Part shown: positions 41,414 to 51,347 of the stretch, one piece after another
How positions within the stretch are numbered: the stretch's first letter is position 1
Layout of the letters: each line of letters starts with the position of its first letter
Assembly (NCBI RefSeq): GCF_035982055.1
Contig: NZ_CP108427.1
Span: 2,542,001 to 2,606,000 of the forward strand
DNA length: 64,000 nt
From: Streptomyces sp. NBC_01288
GTDB lineage: Bacteria; Actinomycetota; Actinomycetes; Streptomycetales; Streptomycetaceae
Reading direction: 5' to 3'
Position numbers and translations under genes: made by a program
The notes under the pieces: generated by a model
What the model saw: the letters and a program-made list of their open reading frames with translations, nothing else
Told to the model about the DNA's origin: nothing
Database searches by the model: none

Positions 41414-41443
41414 TTGACGACAAGTGGGCCGGGCGATTATCGT
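41414..41443 (+). promoter_or_regulatory. Predicted promoter of the SPFH gene
   Basis: TTGACG (41414-41419) and TATCGT (41438-41443) with an 18-bp spacer, about 70 bp before the SPFH start. Confidence 0.5.
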
Positions 41444-41511
41444 CTTACTGACGAGATCGATGCGGGATCTGACCGGATCCCACGGGAATTGACGGGATCT
41501 GAGGGACTCTG

Positions 41512-42558
41512 ATGGCCGACATCACCCGGCGCCTGGGCTGGCGCCACCTGCGCGGGGCTCCTACGGCGCACATCCGACACCACCGCTCGGGCACGCTGCT
41601 GCACGACGGGCCCGGACTCAGCTTCTGGTTCCGCGCGTTGACCGCCGCGCTCTCCGAAGTGCCGGTCGACGACCGGGAGTTGGCCATGACCTTCCACGCC
41701 CGTACCTCCGACTTCCAGGACGTGGCGGTCCAGGCGACCGTCACCTACCGCATCAGCGACCCGGCCCTGGCCTCCGCCCGCCTCGACTTCTCCGTCGACC
41801 CGGACACGGGCGTGTGGCGAGGGGCACCTCTTGAGCAGTTGGGCACCCTGCTGACCGAGACGGCTCAGCAGCACGCGTTGGCCGTGCTCGCCCGAACTCC
41901 CCTCGCGGCGGCGCTGGTCGACGGGGTGACGGCGGTAAGGGAACGGATCGCGGCGGGCCTCGGCGCCGAACCCCGCCTCCCGGCCACCGGCATCGAGGTG
42001 GTCGCCGTCCGCGTGATGGCCATCCGCCCCGAGCCCGAGGTGGAACGGGCACTGCGCACCCCGGCCCGCGAACAGATCCAGCAGGAGGCGGACAAGGCCA
42101 CCTACGAACGCCGGGCCGTCGCCGTCGAACGCGAGCGCGCGATCGCCGAGAACGAACTCGACAGCCAGATCGAACTCGCCCGCCGCGAGGAGCAGTTGGT
42201 CGACCAGCGCGGCACGAACACCCGCCGCGAGGCCGAGGAGCACGCGGCCGCGGACGGCGTACGGGCCGAGGCGGAGGCGACCCGTACGGTACGGCTCGCC
42301 GACGCCGAGGCGGCACGTTCCGTACGGCTCGCTCGGGCCGAGGCCGAGGGTGCGCGCGAGGTCGGTGACGCGCGGGCCCACGCCCAGGCGGCGTGGCTGC
42401 GGGTGCACTCCGACGTCGACGTCGCGACCCTGAACGCGCTCACCGGGACCCGGCTCGCGGAGAACCTGCCGAACATCGACAGCGTGACGATCTCGCCGGA
42501 CGTGCTGACGGGGCTGCTCAGCAGGCTCGGTGCCGGTGGCGGCGAGGTCGGCGCGTGA
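41512..42558 (+). CDS. SPFH/Band 7 (stomatin-like) domain protein
   Basis: 348 residues, ATG at 41512. A band-7 domain (about 20-190; VTYRISDPALASARLDFS, RLPATGIEVVAVRVMAIRPEPEVERAL) is followed by a long charged coiled coil (about 190-300; REQIQQEADKATYERRA). There is no obvious N-terminal transmembrane helix, unlike classical stomatins. SPFH proteins form ring scaffolds at membranes. Its stop overlaps the GTG of the next gene (GTGA), so the two are coupled. Confidence 0.82.
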   Translation: MADITRRLGWRHLRGAPTAHIRHHRSGTLLHDGPGLSFWFRALTAALSEVPVDDRELAMTFHARTSDFQDVAVQATVTYRISDPALASARLDFSVDPDTGVWRGAPLEQLGTLLTETAQQHALAVLARTPLAAALVDGVTAVRERIAAGLGAEPRLPATGIEVVAVRVMAIRPEPEVERALRTPAREQIQQEADKATYERRAVAVERERAIAENELDSQIELARREEQLVDQRGTNTRREAEEHAAADGVRAEAEATRTVRLADAEAARSVRLARAEAEGAREVGDARAHAQAAWLRVHSDVDVATLNALTGTRLAENLPNIDSVTISPDVLTGLLSRLGAGGGEVGA

Positions 42559-43417
42559 GCCTCGCGCCGCGGGCCGTCCTCGTCCACCGGACCACGGAGT
42601 ACGAGGAGTTGGTCGCCCGGCACGGGACGCACGGCCAGGCCGCGTACTTCCTCCGGTCGCGGGGCCGGGACATCGAGGAGGTCGCCGAACGGCACCGCCG
42701 GACCCGGCGGGCGCTGGCCGAGGTGTCGTCGGCGATCCCCCTGACCTGGCGTCAGACCCAGGTCGAGCGGGGCGACTTGGACCGGTTCCTGTTCGCTCCG
42801 GAGGACGTGGTGCTGGTCGTCGGGCAGGACGGGCTGGTCGCGAACGTCGCCAAGTACCTCGCCGGGCAACCGGTGTTGGGCTTCGACACCGTCCGTCGGC
42901 CGCGGCCTCGCTGCTGCCCTCCGCGCACGCGCCGGGCACCGGTGTGGACGAACTGACCATGGTCGAGGCCGTCGCCGACGACACACAGCGGCTGGTCGCG
43001 CTCAACGAGATCTATCTGGGAGCCGTCGGTCATCAGACGGCCCGATACCGCCTGGGTCTGGAGGGCGACGGGGGTGTCGTCGAGGCCCAGGCGTCCTCCG
43101 GGGTGCTCGTGGGAACGGGCACCGGGGCCACGGGTTGGCTCCGGTCGGTGTGGCAGGAACGGGGCAGTTCCCTGTCCCTGCCACACCCTTCGGAGGACAG
43201 GCTGGTGTGGTTCGTACGGGAGGCGTGGCCGTCGCCTGTCACCGGGACGTCGCTGGTGGCGGGTGAGCTGAGCGGATCGGCTGGGCTTCAACTCACCGTT
43301 GAGTCGGAGGGGTTGGTTGTGTTCGGGGACGGGATGGAGGGGGATGCGGTGGAGTTGACCTGGGGGCAGGGGGTTCGGGTGGGGGTTTGTGAGGGACGGT
43401 TGCGGTTGGTGGGCTAA
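42555..43417 (+). pseudogene. NAD(+) kinase-like protein gene, frame-disrupted
   Basis: Translation from the GTG at 42555 gives a NAD-kinase-like N-terminal half (VVLVVGQDGLVANVAKYLAGQPVLGFDT), then goes out of frame near 42890 and stops at 42956. A second frame continues RPSAAASLLPSAHAPGTG...LNEIYLGAVGHQTARYRL...TGTGATGW to 43417, which contains the family's C-terminal half. Between the GFDT and RPSAAAS blocks the NPDP-type segment seems lost, so a small deletion rather than a single indel is likely. It is coupled to the SPFH gene. It may be inactive, or the assembly is wrong here. Confidence 0.7.
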
Positions 43418-43443
43418 CGGGTGGGTGGGTGGGAAACGGGAGG

Positions 43444-43462
43444 CTGGGGGCGGAGCCCCCAG
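43444..43462. terminator. Hairpin between convergent genes
   Basis: CTGGGGGC and GCCCCCAG form an 8-bp perfect stem with a GGA loop between the NAD-kinase-like gene and pnkp, which converge. Confidence 0.7.
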
Positions 43463-43485
43463 GACGACCACCCCCACCCGCACCG

Positions 43486-46035
43486 TCACAACCGCGGATC
43501 CACCGGCTCCGACTCCAACGCCAGCACCCCGAACACCGCCTCGTGCACCCGCCACAACGGCTCGCCCTCGGCCAGCCGGTCCAGCGCCTCAAGACCGAGC
43601 GCGTACTCCCGGATCGCCAGGGACCGCTTGTGGTTGAGGAAGCGCCCCCGCAGCCGGGCGAGGTTGTCGGGACGCGTGTACTCCGGACCGTAGATGATCC
43701 GCAGGTACTCCCGCCCCCGGCACTTGATACCGGGCTGGACGAGTCGGCCCGCCTCGCTGCGCACGACCGCGCCGACCGGCTTGACGACCATGCCCTCGCC
43801 ACCCCGCCCGGTCATCTCCAGCCACCAGTCGACACCGGCCTGTACCGACTCGGGGTCACCGGTGTCGACGTACAGCCGACGGGTGGTCTGGAGCAGGCCG
43901 GTGCTGTCGTGCTCCACGAGCCGGTCCAGCAGGGCGAGTTGGTCGTCGTGCGGGAGGTCGGCGAGGCTGCGTCCCTGGACCGCGAGGAACTGGAACGGGG
44001 CGAGCCGGACACCGTCGAGGCCGGACGTGGTCCAGCAGTAGCGACGGTAGGCGTCGGTGAACGCCGAGGCGTCCGCGGCGCGTTCACGCTGCCGGGACAG
44101 CAGCGCGTCCACGTCGACCCCCCGCCCCGCGGCGCCTTCCAGCGCGCCCAGCACACCCGGGAACACCGCACCGGCCGCGGCGCCGACCGCCGCGTACTGA
44201 CCGCGCAGCAACCCGGACGCCTTCAGCGACCACGGCATCAACTCCGCGTCCAACAGCACCCAGTCGGTGTCCAGTTCCGCCCACAGGCCCGACTCGTCGA
44301 GCGCCGTCCGCAGCCGCCCCAGGATCTCCTCGGTCACCGCCGCGTCGTCGAAGAAGGGACGGCCCGTACGCGTGTAAAGGGACCCAGTGGGCCCGCCGTC
44401 CACACCGAACCGCTTGGCCGCCGTCTCCGCGTCCCGGCACACCAGCGCCACCGCCCGCGAACCCATGTGCTTCTCCTCGCACACGACCCGCGCGACCCCG
44501 TCGTCGGCGTACTGCGCGAACGCCTCGGCCGGGTGCTCCAGATAACCCTCGACGTGCGAGGTCGCCGTCGGGGCCATCGTCGGCGGGAGGTACGGCAGCA
44601 GGCGCGGGTCGACCGCGAAGCGGCTCATGACCTCCAGGGCCGCCGCCGCGTTCTCCTCGCGGACCGACACCCGGCCGGCGTGCCGGGTCTCCACCACCCG
44701 GCGGCCGTGCACGTCCGCCAGGTCGAGCGGGCGGCCGTCGTGGCCGCCGGGTGCCTCGGTCCGCAGCGGGCGGGTCGGCTCGTACCAGACCTGCTCGGCC
44801 GGTACGTCGACCAACTCCCGCTCCGGCCAGCGCAGGGCGGTCAGCTTGCCGCCGAAGACGGCACCCGTGTCCAAGCAGATCGTGTTGTTGAGCCAGCTGG
44901 CCTCGGGGACCGGGGTGTGGCCGTAGACGACGGCCGCGCGACCCCGGTAGTCCTCGGCCCACGGGTAGCGCACCGGCAGGCCGAACTCGTCGGTCTCGCC
45001 GGTGGTGTCGCCGTAGAGCGCGTGCGAGCGGACCCGGCCCGACGTGCGGCCGTGGTACTTCTCGGGCAGGCCGGCGTGGCAGACCACGAGCCTGCCGCCG
45101 TCGAGGACGTAGTGGCTGACGAGTCCGTCGATGAACTGCCGTACCTGGGCGTGGAATTCCTCGTTCTCCCCCTCCATCTGCTCGATCGTCTCGGCCAGGC
45201 CGTGGGTGTGCTGGACCTTGCGGCCCTTGAGGTAACGGCCGTACTTGTTCTCGTGGTTGCCCGGTACGCACAGCGCGTCGCCCGAGCCGACCATGGACAT
45301 CACGCGGCGCAGCACGCCGGGCGAGTCGGGGCCGCGGTCGACGAGGTCGCCGACGAAGACGGCCGTGCGGCCCGCCGGGTGGACGCCGTCGTCGTAGCCC
45401 AACTTGCCGAGCAGGGTCTCCAGTTCGGCGGCGCAGCCGTGGATGTCGCCGATGATGTCGAAGGGGCCGGTGAGGTGGGTCAGGTCGTTGTAGCGCTTCT
45501 CGGTGACGATCGTGGCGTGGTCGATCTCCTCGACGCCCCGCAGGACGTGCACCTTGCGGAAGCCCTCACGCTCCAAACCCCGCAGGGAGCGCCGGAGTTC
45601 GCGGGTGTGGCGGGTGATGACGCGGCGCGGCATGTCGGCGCGGTCGACGCGGGAGGCGTTGCGCTGGGCGCAGACCTCCTCCGGTACGTCGAGCACGATG
45701 GCGATGGGCAGCACGTCGAACTGCTTTGCCAGGTCGATCAGTTGGCGTCGGCCGTCCTGCTGGACGTTGGTCGCGTCGACGACCGTGCGGCGGCCTGCGG
45801 CGAGGCGCTTGCCGGCGATGTAGTGCAGGACGTCGAAGGCGTCCCGGCTGGCGCTCTGGTCGTTCTCGTCGTCCGCGACCAGGCCCCGGCAGAAGTCCGA
45901 GGAGATGATCTCGGTCGGCTTGAAGTGCCGGTGCGCGAAAGTGGACTTGCCCGAGCCGGAGGCGCCGATCAGCACCACGAGGGAGAGGTCGGTGACGGGC
46001 AGGGTACGTACCTTCGCGGGGGTCTCGTTCGTCAT
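43486..46035 (-). CDS. pnkp: Polynucleotide kinase-phosphatase-ligase Pnkp (RNA repair)
   Basis: 849 residues, ATG at 46035 overlapping the hen1 stop (ATGA). Three modules: a 5'-kinase with P-loop GASGSGKST (Lys30); a metallophosphoesterase 2',3'-phosphatase with GDIHGC, GDLVDRGPDS and PGNHE; and a C-terminal adenylyltransferase with EEKHMGSRA (motif I Lys) and GGEGMVVKP (motif IV/V). Bacterial Pnkp heals and, with Hen1, seals RNA cut by ribotoxins. The length and all three active sites match the family. The two genes form a clear operon. Confidence 0.95.
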   Translation of the reverse strand: MTNETPAKVRTLPVTDLSLVVLIGASGSGKSTFAHRHFKPTEIISSDFCRGLVADDENDQSASRDAFDVLHYIAGKRLAAGRRTVVDATNVQQDGRRQLIDLAKQFDVLPIAIVLDVPEEVCAQRNASRVDRADMPRRVITRHTRELRRSLRGLEREGFRKVHVLRGVEEIDHATIVTEKRYNDLTHLTGPFDIIGDIHGCAAELETLLGKLGYDDGVHPAGRTAVFVGDLVDRGPDSPGVLRRVMSMVGSGDALCVPGNHENKYGRYLKGRKVQHTHGLAETIEQMEGENEEFHAQVRQFIDGLVSHYVLDGGRLVVCHAGLPEKYHGRTSGRVRSHALYGDTTGETDEFGLPVRYPWAEDYRGRAAVVYGHTPVPEASWLNNTICLDTGAVFGGKLTALRWPERELVDVPAEQVWYEPTRPLRTEAPGGHDGRPLDLADVHGRRVVETRHAGRVSVREENAAAALEVMSRFAVDPRLLPYLPPTMAPTATSHVEGYLEHPAEAFAQYADDGVARVVCEEKHMGSRAVALVCRDAETAAKRFGVDGGPTGSLYTRTGRPFFDDAAVTEEILGRLRTALDESGLWAELDTDWVLLDAELMPWSLKASGLLRGQYAAVGAAAGAVFPGVLGALEGAAGRGVDVDALLSRQRERAADASAFTDAYRRYCWTTSGLDGVRLAPFQFLAVQGRSLADLPHDDQLALLDRLVEHDSTGLLQTTRRLYVDTGDPESVQAGVDWWLEMTGRGGEGMVVKPVGAVVRSEAGRLVQPGIKCRGREYLRIIYGPEYTRPDNLARLRGRFLNHKRSLAIREYALGLEALDRLAEGEPLWRVHEAVFGVLALESEPVDPRL

Positions 46036-47495
46036 GCGGCCTTCTCCTCCTTCACGGTGCTCACGCTGAACACGGCCATCTGGGTGGGTGGTCCCACCTC
46101 GGGGTCGTCGGGTCCGACCGGTACGAACTCGACGTCGTAGCCGTGCCGTTGGGCGACCTTCCCGGCCCACTCCCCGAACTCGGCGCGCGTCCACTCGAAG
46201 CGGTGGTCGCCGTGCCGGACGTGTCCGGCGGGGAGGGTCTCCCAGCGGACGTTGTACTCGACGTTCGGGGTGGTGACGACGACCGTCCGCGGGCGGGCGG
46301 CGCCGAACACCGCGTACTCCAGGGCAGGCAGCCGAGGCAGGTCGAGGTGCTCGATGACCTCGCTGAGCACGGCGGCGTCGTAGCCCTTGAGGCGGTTGTC
46401 GGTGTAGGCGAGCGAGCTCTGGAAGAGCTGGACGCGCGAGGCCTGCCGCTCCCCCATGCGGTCGAGCTTGAGGCGGCGGCTCGCGATGGTGAGCGCGCGC
46501 ATCGACACGTCGGTGCCGACGATCTCCGTGAACCGGGTGTCCTTGAGCAGCGCGTGCACCAACTGCCCCTGCCCGCACCCGAGATCGAGCACGCGGCCGG
46601 CACCGGACGTCTTGAGTGCCTCGACGATCGCGTCCCGGCGCCGCACGGCGAGCGGTGTCGGCTTCTCCTCGGCCTCGGTCTCCGGCTCGACGGCGTTGTC
46701 GATCTCCTCGACCTCGCTGTCGTCGGCCTCGGCGAGCCGCACCAGTTCCAGGCGCTCCATCGCCTCCCGGGTCAGGGACCAACGCCGGGACAGATAGCGG
46801 CTGGTGATGAGCTTCTGCTCCGGGTGCGTGGGCAGCCAGCCCTCACCGGCGCGCAGCAGCTTGTCGACCTCGTCGGACGCCACCCAGTAGTGCTTGGCGT
46901 CGTCGAGCACCGGCAGCAGGACGTACAGGTGCCGCAGCGCCTCGGCGAGGGTCAGCGTCTCCGCCTCCAGTACGAGGCTGACGTACCGCGAGTCGCCCCA
47001 CTCGGGGAACTCGGCGTCCAGCGCGACCGGTTCGACGGTGACGGTCCAGCCGAGCGGCGCGAAGAGGCTCCGGACGAGATCGGGACCACCCCTGGCGGGC
47101 AGCGCGGGCACCTCGATGCGCAGCGGCAGCGGCTGTTCGGCGCGCTCGGGGCGGGCGTTGCACACGCCCCGCATGGCGCTGGAGAAGACCGCGCTCAGGG
47201 CCACGGCGAGCAGCGAAGAGGCCGCGTACGGACGGTCGTTGACGTACTGCGCGAGCGCCGCGTCGGGCGCGCCACCGCGCCCCTTGCCCTTGCCGCGCCG
47301 GACCAGCGCCACCGCGTCGACCTCCAGCAACAGCGCTGCCGTGCACCGCACGGAATCCGCCTCGGGGTAGAGGACGTACGCCTTGCCGTAGGACGTGGAG
47401 AACGCCTGCGATTTGTCGGGATGCTTGTGCAGCAGGAAACCGAGGTCGGTGGCGGGGCGTTCGGGGGTGCCGGTGGTACTGATCGTCAGGAACAC
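46032..47495 (-). CDS. hen1: 3'-terminal RNA ribose 2'-O-methyltransferase Hen1
   Basis: 487 residues, GTG at 47495. The N-terminal half (1-~250) is the ligase-activating Hen1-N domain (LGFLLHKHPDKSQAFS, AYVLYPEADSVRCTAALLLEVD). The C-terminal half is a SAM methyltransferase with VLDLGCGQGQLV and metal-binding EVIEHLD. It methylates the 2'-OH at the break before Pnkp ligates, protecting the repaired RNA from renewed cleavage. A Glu-rich linker (about 255-285) joins the halves. It is coupled to pnkp. Confidence 0.95.
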   Translation of the reverse strand: MFLTISTTGTPERPATDLGFLLHKHPDKSQAFSTSYGKAYVLYPEADSVRCTAALLLEVDAVALVRRGKGKGRGGAPDAALAQYVNDRPYAASSLLAVALSAVFSSAMRGVCNARPERAEQPLPLRIEVPALPARGGPDLVRSLFAPLGWTVTVEPVALDAEFPEWGDSRYVSLVLEAETLTLAEALRHLYVLLPVLDDAKHYWVASDEVDKLLRAGEGWLPTHPEQKLITSRYLSRRWSLTREAMERLELVRLAEADDSEVEEIDNAVEPETEAEEKPTPLAVRRRDAIVEALKTSGAGRVLDLGCGQGQLVHALLKDTRFTEIVGTDVSMRALTIASRRLKLDRMGERQASRVQLFQSSLAYTDNRLKGYDAAVLSEVIEHLDLPRLPALEYAVFGAARPRTVVVTTPNVEYNVRWETLPAGHVRHGDHRFEWTRAEFGEWAGKVAQRHGYDVEFVPVGPDDPEVGPPTQMAVFSVSTVKEEKAA

Positions 47496-47730
47496 GGTGG
47501 GCCTGCCTCGTAACGTCTACTGGGCCTCTGAGCTGGGGAAGCGCGCCACCGCGGAACTCGGGGCGCCCGCCCAACGTACAGCGAACGTCCCTGGCGTACT
47601 CAGGCATTTTCCTCGTGTACTCCCCCCGCCGGGCAGCCGTGACGATCAGCGTTTCTTGCGGCGTCGGGGCACGGCTGGTAGGACTGTGGCGCGCCGTCAC
47701 CGTCACATGTTCGATTCTGCGGGGGTTCAT

Positions 47731-50700
47731 GTGGTCGCCACGGCCTTCACGTCCTCGCCGCGGCGTCGGCCGGATGTTCCGGGCCCAACTCGGCGGCGGG
47801 TCCCGGCAGTTGCCCGGCGGGCCGGGCAGCACGGGCTGGTGTTGGCCGCTGTCTCGGTGACCGTGTTGTTGTGTGCGACGGCGTTGGCCGCGCTCGCGGC
47901 GCTGGCGGGGAGTTCGGTGCAGGCCGGGGCCGTACGGCGGCTGGCCGGGGATCTCGGTGCACAGGTGAACGTCAACGCGGCCTATCGGGCCGGGGGGATG
48001 GCCGTCGCCGACCGGGATGTGCGGGCCGCCGCGGAGCGGGTGTTCGCCGGGGTGCCGCAGCGGACGTATGTGGGGCTGCTCGGTACGTCGCCGGTCTCGG
48101 TGACGGGGATCGACGGGGTCGTGGGGCCGCCGCGTGGTCCTGGGGGCAGCGGGTTGCATCCGGTCGCGGTTCAGGACGGGGGCGGGTTCGGGGAGTTGGT
48201 GGCCGGGCGGTGGCCCGCCGGTACGGGCGACGCCCCGGCCGGTGCCTTCACCTCGCTGCCGGATGTCCCGGTCGCCACCGGGTCCACCGCGCCGGTCGAC
48301 ACGGCGATTCCCGAGCCCCTGGCCAAACGCCTTGGTATCAGGCCCGGTTCGAGCCTTCGGGTGCAGGACGCCTTCAACCGCCCCATGACGCTGCGGGTCA
48401 CCGGGGTCTTCCGGGCTACCGGTGCCGTCGGGTTCTGGCCCGCGATGGCCGGCGACCTGACCGAGGGCGAGACCGCCGACCAGGACCTGCTGGTGGTCTC
48501 GGCGTCGGCGCTCAACGGCAGCGCCGTCCTCAACGGCCATCTGACGGCCCACTGGAGCGTGCAGCCCGACCTCTCCCGGCTCGACGCGGACAGCCTCGCC
48601 GGACTGCACGACCGGCTGCGCGCCTTCTCCGGCAGCCAGAGCGGGGTGTCGGTGTTCGGCGGCCGGCAGCCGTCGTTGGACGACCTGACCGTGGCCTCCG
48701 GACTGCCCGGCGCCATCGACGACTTGACGGTCCCGACGGTCGCGGCCCGCTCCTCGCTGTACCTGCCGAGCGTGCTGCTCGCGGTCCTCGCCCTGGCCAC
48801 CCTGGTCCTGGCCGCCCGCCAACTGACCGAGCGCCGCCGCGACGAACTGGCCCTCCAACAGGCCCGGGGCGCGGGCACGTTGAGGCTGCTGCGCGGCGCG
48901 GCAGCCGAGTGGGCGCTCACCGGCGTACCGGCCGCCGTGGCCGCGCCCTTCCTGGCCGGGCTGCTGCACCCCGGCACCCGGGGCGCCGACGCGTGGGCGG
49001 CCGTAGGACTGACTCTGCTGGTGCACGCGGCGGCGGTGCTGCTGCCCGTGCTGCCGTCGGCGCGGTCGCGGCCGGCGCGCGGCGCGCGGGCCGCCGCCGC
49101 CCAACGGCTGGGCGCCGACCTGGCGTTGCTGGCCGTGGCGACCCTGGGGTACCTGGAGTTGCGGCGGCACCACTCGCTGATCGCCGACGTGGGCACCGGC
49201 AGCGCGTCCGCGGACCCGGTGCTGGTCCTGGTGCCGACGCTGGTGGCCGGCGCCGCCGCACTGCTGTTGCTCCGGCTGCTGCCGCTGACGTCGCTGTTGC
49301 TGGACGCGTTCGGGCGGCGTAGCAAAGGGCTCGTACTCGCCCTGGCCGGTTGGCAGTTGAGCCGGCGGGCCGCGCGCAACGCGGGACCGGTGGTGCTGAT
49401 GTGCCTGGCCGTGTCGGTGAGCGCCTTCGCCACCACCGCGCTGGCCTGTCTGGGCGGACTGGCGTCCGAGGAGGCCGCGTTCACCGTCGGCGCGGATGTG
49501 CGGATCGACCCGTCGGCGGACGACGGTTACCCCTCCGCCGTGCTGGGCTCCGCCTATCGCGCGCTGCCGGGGGTGACCGGCGTGACACCGGTGACGCGGT
49601 CGACGGTGAACCTGCCCGGCGGCGCCACCGAGGACCTGGTCGGCACGATCGGCGGACCCGCGCCCCGCACCCCGTCACCGGTCGTCCCCGGCATACGGCT
49701 CCCCGGGCGGCCGACCGCACTCCTGCTGGACGAGCGGCTGAGCAGCGACGGTAGCCGCGTGGCGCCGAGCCTCGAACTCGCCGTCCAGGACGCGTCCGGC
49801 CTGGTCAGCGTCGTGTCGGCGCGCCTGCCCAGCGCCGACGGGGCCAGACGCACGGTCGTGGTCCCGCTGGCCGTGGCGCTGAGCGGGGGCCATCCGCGGG
49901 CGTATCCGCTGACGGTGACGGCGGTCAGTGTCCTGCCGCAGCCGAATGTCCGTCCCGCGCGGCTGGACCTGGACGTGATGCGGGTCGGTGCGCGCGGCAG
50001 TGCGGGCAGTTCGGACACCGCGGACACCTGGGCCTCCCAACTGCCCGGCGGGCAGGCCTGGTTCGACGGTACGGATCACGCCGCCGACTCCACCGAGGGG
50101 GCGTGCAAAGGGAAGTTGACCGACACCTACAACCCCGGTACCCCCGGGGTGTGCGCGATTGTGCCGGGCGGCTCGGCCGTGCTCCGGACCACGGTCAGCA
50201 CGGGCATCCACCCCTCCCAGGCGACCTCGGACGCCTTCGGCGGCCTGGCCGACAGCGACTACGCCACGCAACCCGGCAGCCAGGTACGGCTCGTGGCAGG
50301 CCCGGCGGGCGGTCCGGCACCGCTTCCGGTACGCGCCGACGCCTCGACGCTGCGCGCCGCCCGCCTGCATTTGGGCAGCACCACGACACTCGACCTGGGC
50401 GGCGGCCGGATCACCGCCAAGATCGTGGGCCGCGTCGACTCACCGCCCGGACTGGGCCGCGGACAGGGCCACTTGATCGCCGACCAGCGCCAACTCGCCG
50501 CCGCGCTCACCCTGGCCGGTGCCGATCAGCACGACCCCGCGTTCTGGTGGCTGAACAGCACCGACAGTGCGCGTACGGCCGCTGCCGCCGAGGCACAGCC
50601 CGCGCTGGGCAGCGTCACGACCACGGCACGCACCGCCGCGTCCTTGCAGGCCGACCCGTTCCGCGCCGGCCTGCGCCGGGTACTGGAACTGGTCCGCTAC

Positions 50701-51096
50701 CTGGCCCCCGGTTTCGCGGTCATCGCCTTCACCGTCCACGCGGTGGTCTCCACCAGGCAGCGCCGCAAGGAGTTCGCCCTCCTCCGCGCGATCGGCGTCC
50801 GCGCCACCAGCCTGTCCGCGCTCCTGGGCGCCGAACAGGTGGGGTTGGCGCTGTTCGCGGTGGTGCCGGGGGCGTTGATGGGGATGGCGCTGGCGTCGGC
50901 GGTACTGCCACTGGTCACCGTGGACGACAGCGGAGAGGCCCCGTACCCGCCGCTGCCACAGGTCATTCCCTGGGGCACGGTGGCCCTGACGGCGGTGGCA
51001 ACCGCGTTGGCCATCAGCGCGGTTGTGCTGGGGCTGGCGCGGTTGTTGGCCCGGGTGGATCTGGTGCGGGTGTTGCGGGCGGGGGAGGACCGTTGA
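47731..51096 (+). CDS. FtsX-type ABC transporter permease
   Basis: About 1,121 residues from a GTG at 47731 with GGGGG just upstream; an ATG at 47707 is an alternative. Hydrophobic helices: one near residue 30-60, groups near 350-370 and 400-520, then a large extracytoplasmic region and three C-terminal FtsX helices with RRKEFALLRAIGVR. This is the MacB/FtsX long permease pattern with two extracellular domains and about ten helices. It is probably paired with the next permease and the two convergent ATPases for export of lipoproteins or peptides; the substrate is unknown. Confidence 0.82.
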   Translation: MVATAFTSSPRRRPDVPGPTRRRVPAVARRAGQHGLVLAAVSVTVLLCATALAALAALAGSSVQAGAVRRLAGDLGAQVNVNAAYRAGGMAVADRDVRAAAERVFAGVPQRTYVGLLGTSPVSVTGIDGVVGPPRGPGGSGLHPVAVQDGGGFGELVAGRWPAGTGDAPAGAFTSLPDVPVATGSTAPVDTAIPEPLAKRLGIRPGSSLRVQDAFNRPMTLRVTGVFRATGAVGFWPAMAGDLTEGETADQDLLVVSASALNGSAVLNGHLTAHWSVQPDLSRLDADSLAGLHDRLRAFSGSQSGVSVFGGRQPSLDDLTVASGLPGAIDDLTVPTVAARSSLYLPSVLLAVLALATLVLAARQLTERRRDELALQQARGAGTLRLLRGAAAEWALTGVPAAVAAPFLAGLLHPGTRGADAWAAVGLTLLVHAAAVLLPVLPSARSRPARGARAAAAQRLGADLALLAVATLGYLELRRHHSLIADVGTGSASADPVLVLVPTLVAGAAALLLLRLLPLTSLLLDAFGRRSKGLVLALAGWQLSRRAARNAGPVVLMCLAVSVSAFATTALACLGGLASEEAAFTVGADVRIDPSADDGYPSAVLGSAYRALPGVTGVTPVTRSTVNLPGGATEDLVGTIGGPAPRTPSPVVPGIRLPGRPTALLLDERLSSDGSRVAPSLELAVQDASGLVSVVSARLPSADGARRTVVVPLAVALSGGHPRAYPLTVTAVSVLPQPNVRPARLDLDVMRVGARGSAGSSDTADTWASQLPGGQAWFDGTDHAADSTEGACKGKLTDTYNPGTPGVCAIVPGGSAVLRTTVSTGIHPSQATSDAFGGLADSDYATQPGSQVRLVAGPAGGPAPLPVRADASTLRAARLHLGSTTTLDLGGGRITAKIVGRVDSPPGLGRGQGHLIADQRQLAAALTLAGADQHDPAFWWLNSTDSARTAAAAEAQPALGSVTTTARTAASLQADPFRAGLRRVLELVRYLAPGFAVIAFTVHAVVSTRQRRKEFALLRAIGVRATSLSALLGAEQVGLALFAVVPGALMGMALASAVLPLVTVDDSGEAPYPPLPQVIPWGTVALTAVATALAISAVVLGLARLLARVDLVRVLRAGEDR

Positions 51097-51125
51097 GTCG
51101 TAGGCCCGATCGGAGAGCGCGGACG

Positions 51126-51347
51126 GTGACCCGACCCGCGTGCACACACGGGGAGTTGAGGCGCCCCGTGGAGCCGGGCATCGCCGGAGAGACCGGGCGA
51201 TGACCCAACTTGCAGCTACAGACGCGGCGTTGACACGACCCACGGGACCGAGCGCGACAGGAATGGGCAGACGGTGACCCGAACCATGGACACGGACGCG
51301 GTGGTGGCACGACCCGTGAAGCCGGGCCCGGCGGTAACCCGGCGTCT
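51126..51347. repeat. Three degenerate 74-bp tandem copies at the permease start
   Basis: Units start at 51126 (GTGACCCGAC), 51200 (ATGACCCAAC) and 51274 (GTGACCCGAA), each exactly 74 bp apart and each opening with a start-codon-like GTGACCC/ATGACCC. Internal blocks (GCACGACCC, GGAGCCGGGC) are partly shared. The third copy is the true start of the second permease gene; the first two occupy the gap after the first permease. Confidence 0.6.

Noticed and set aside
47395..47730. Longer start for the first FtsX permease inside the hen1 gene
   Set aside because: It would overlap hen1 by over 100 bp on the other strand and has no ribosome-binding site; 47731 (or 47707) fits better.
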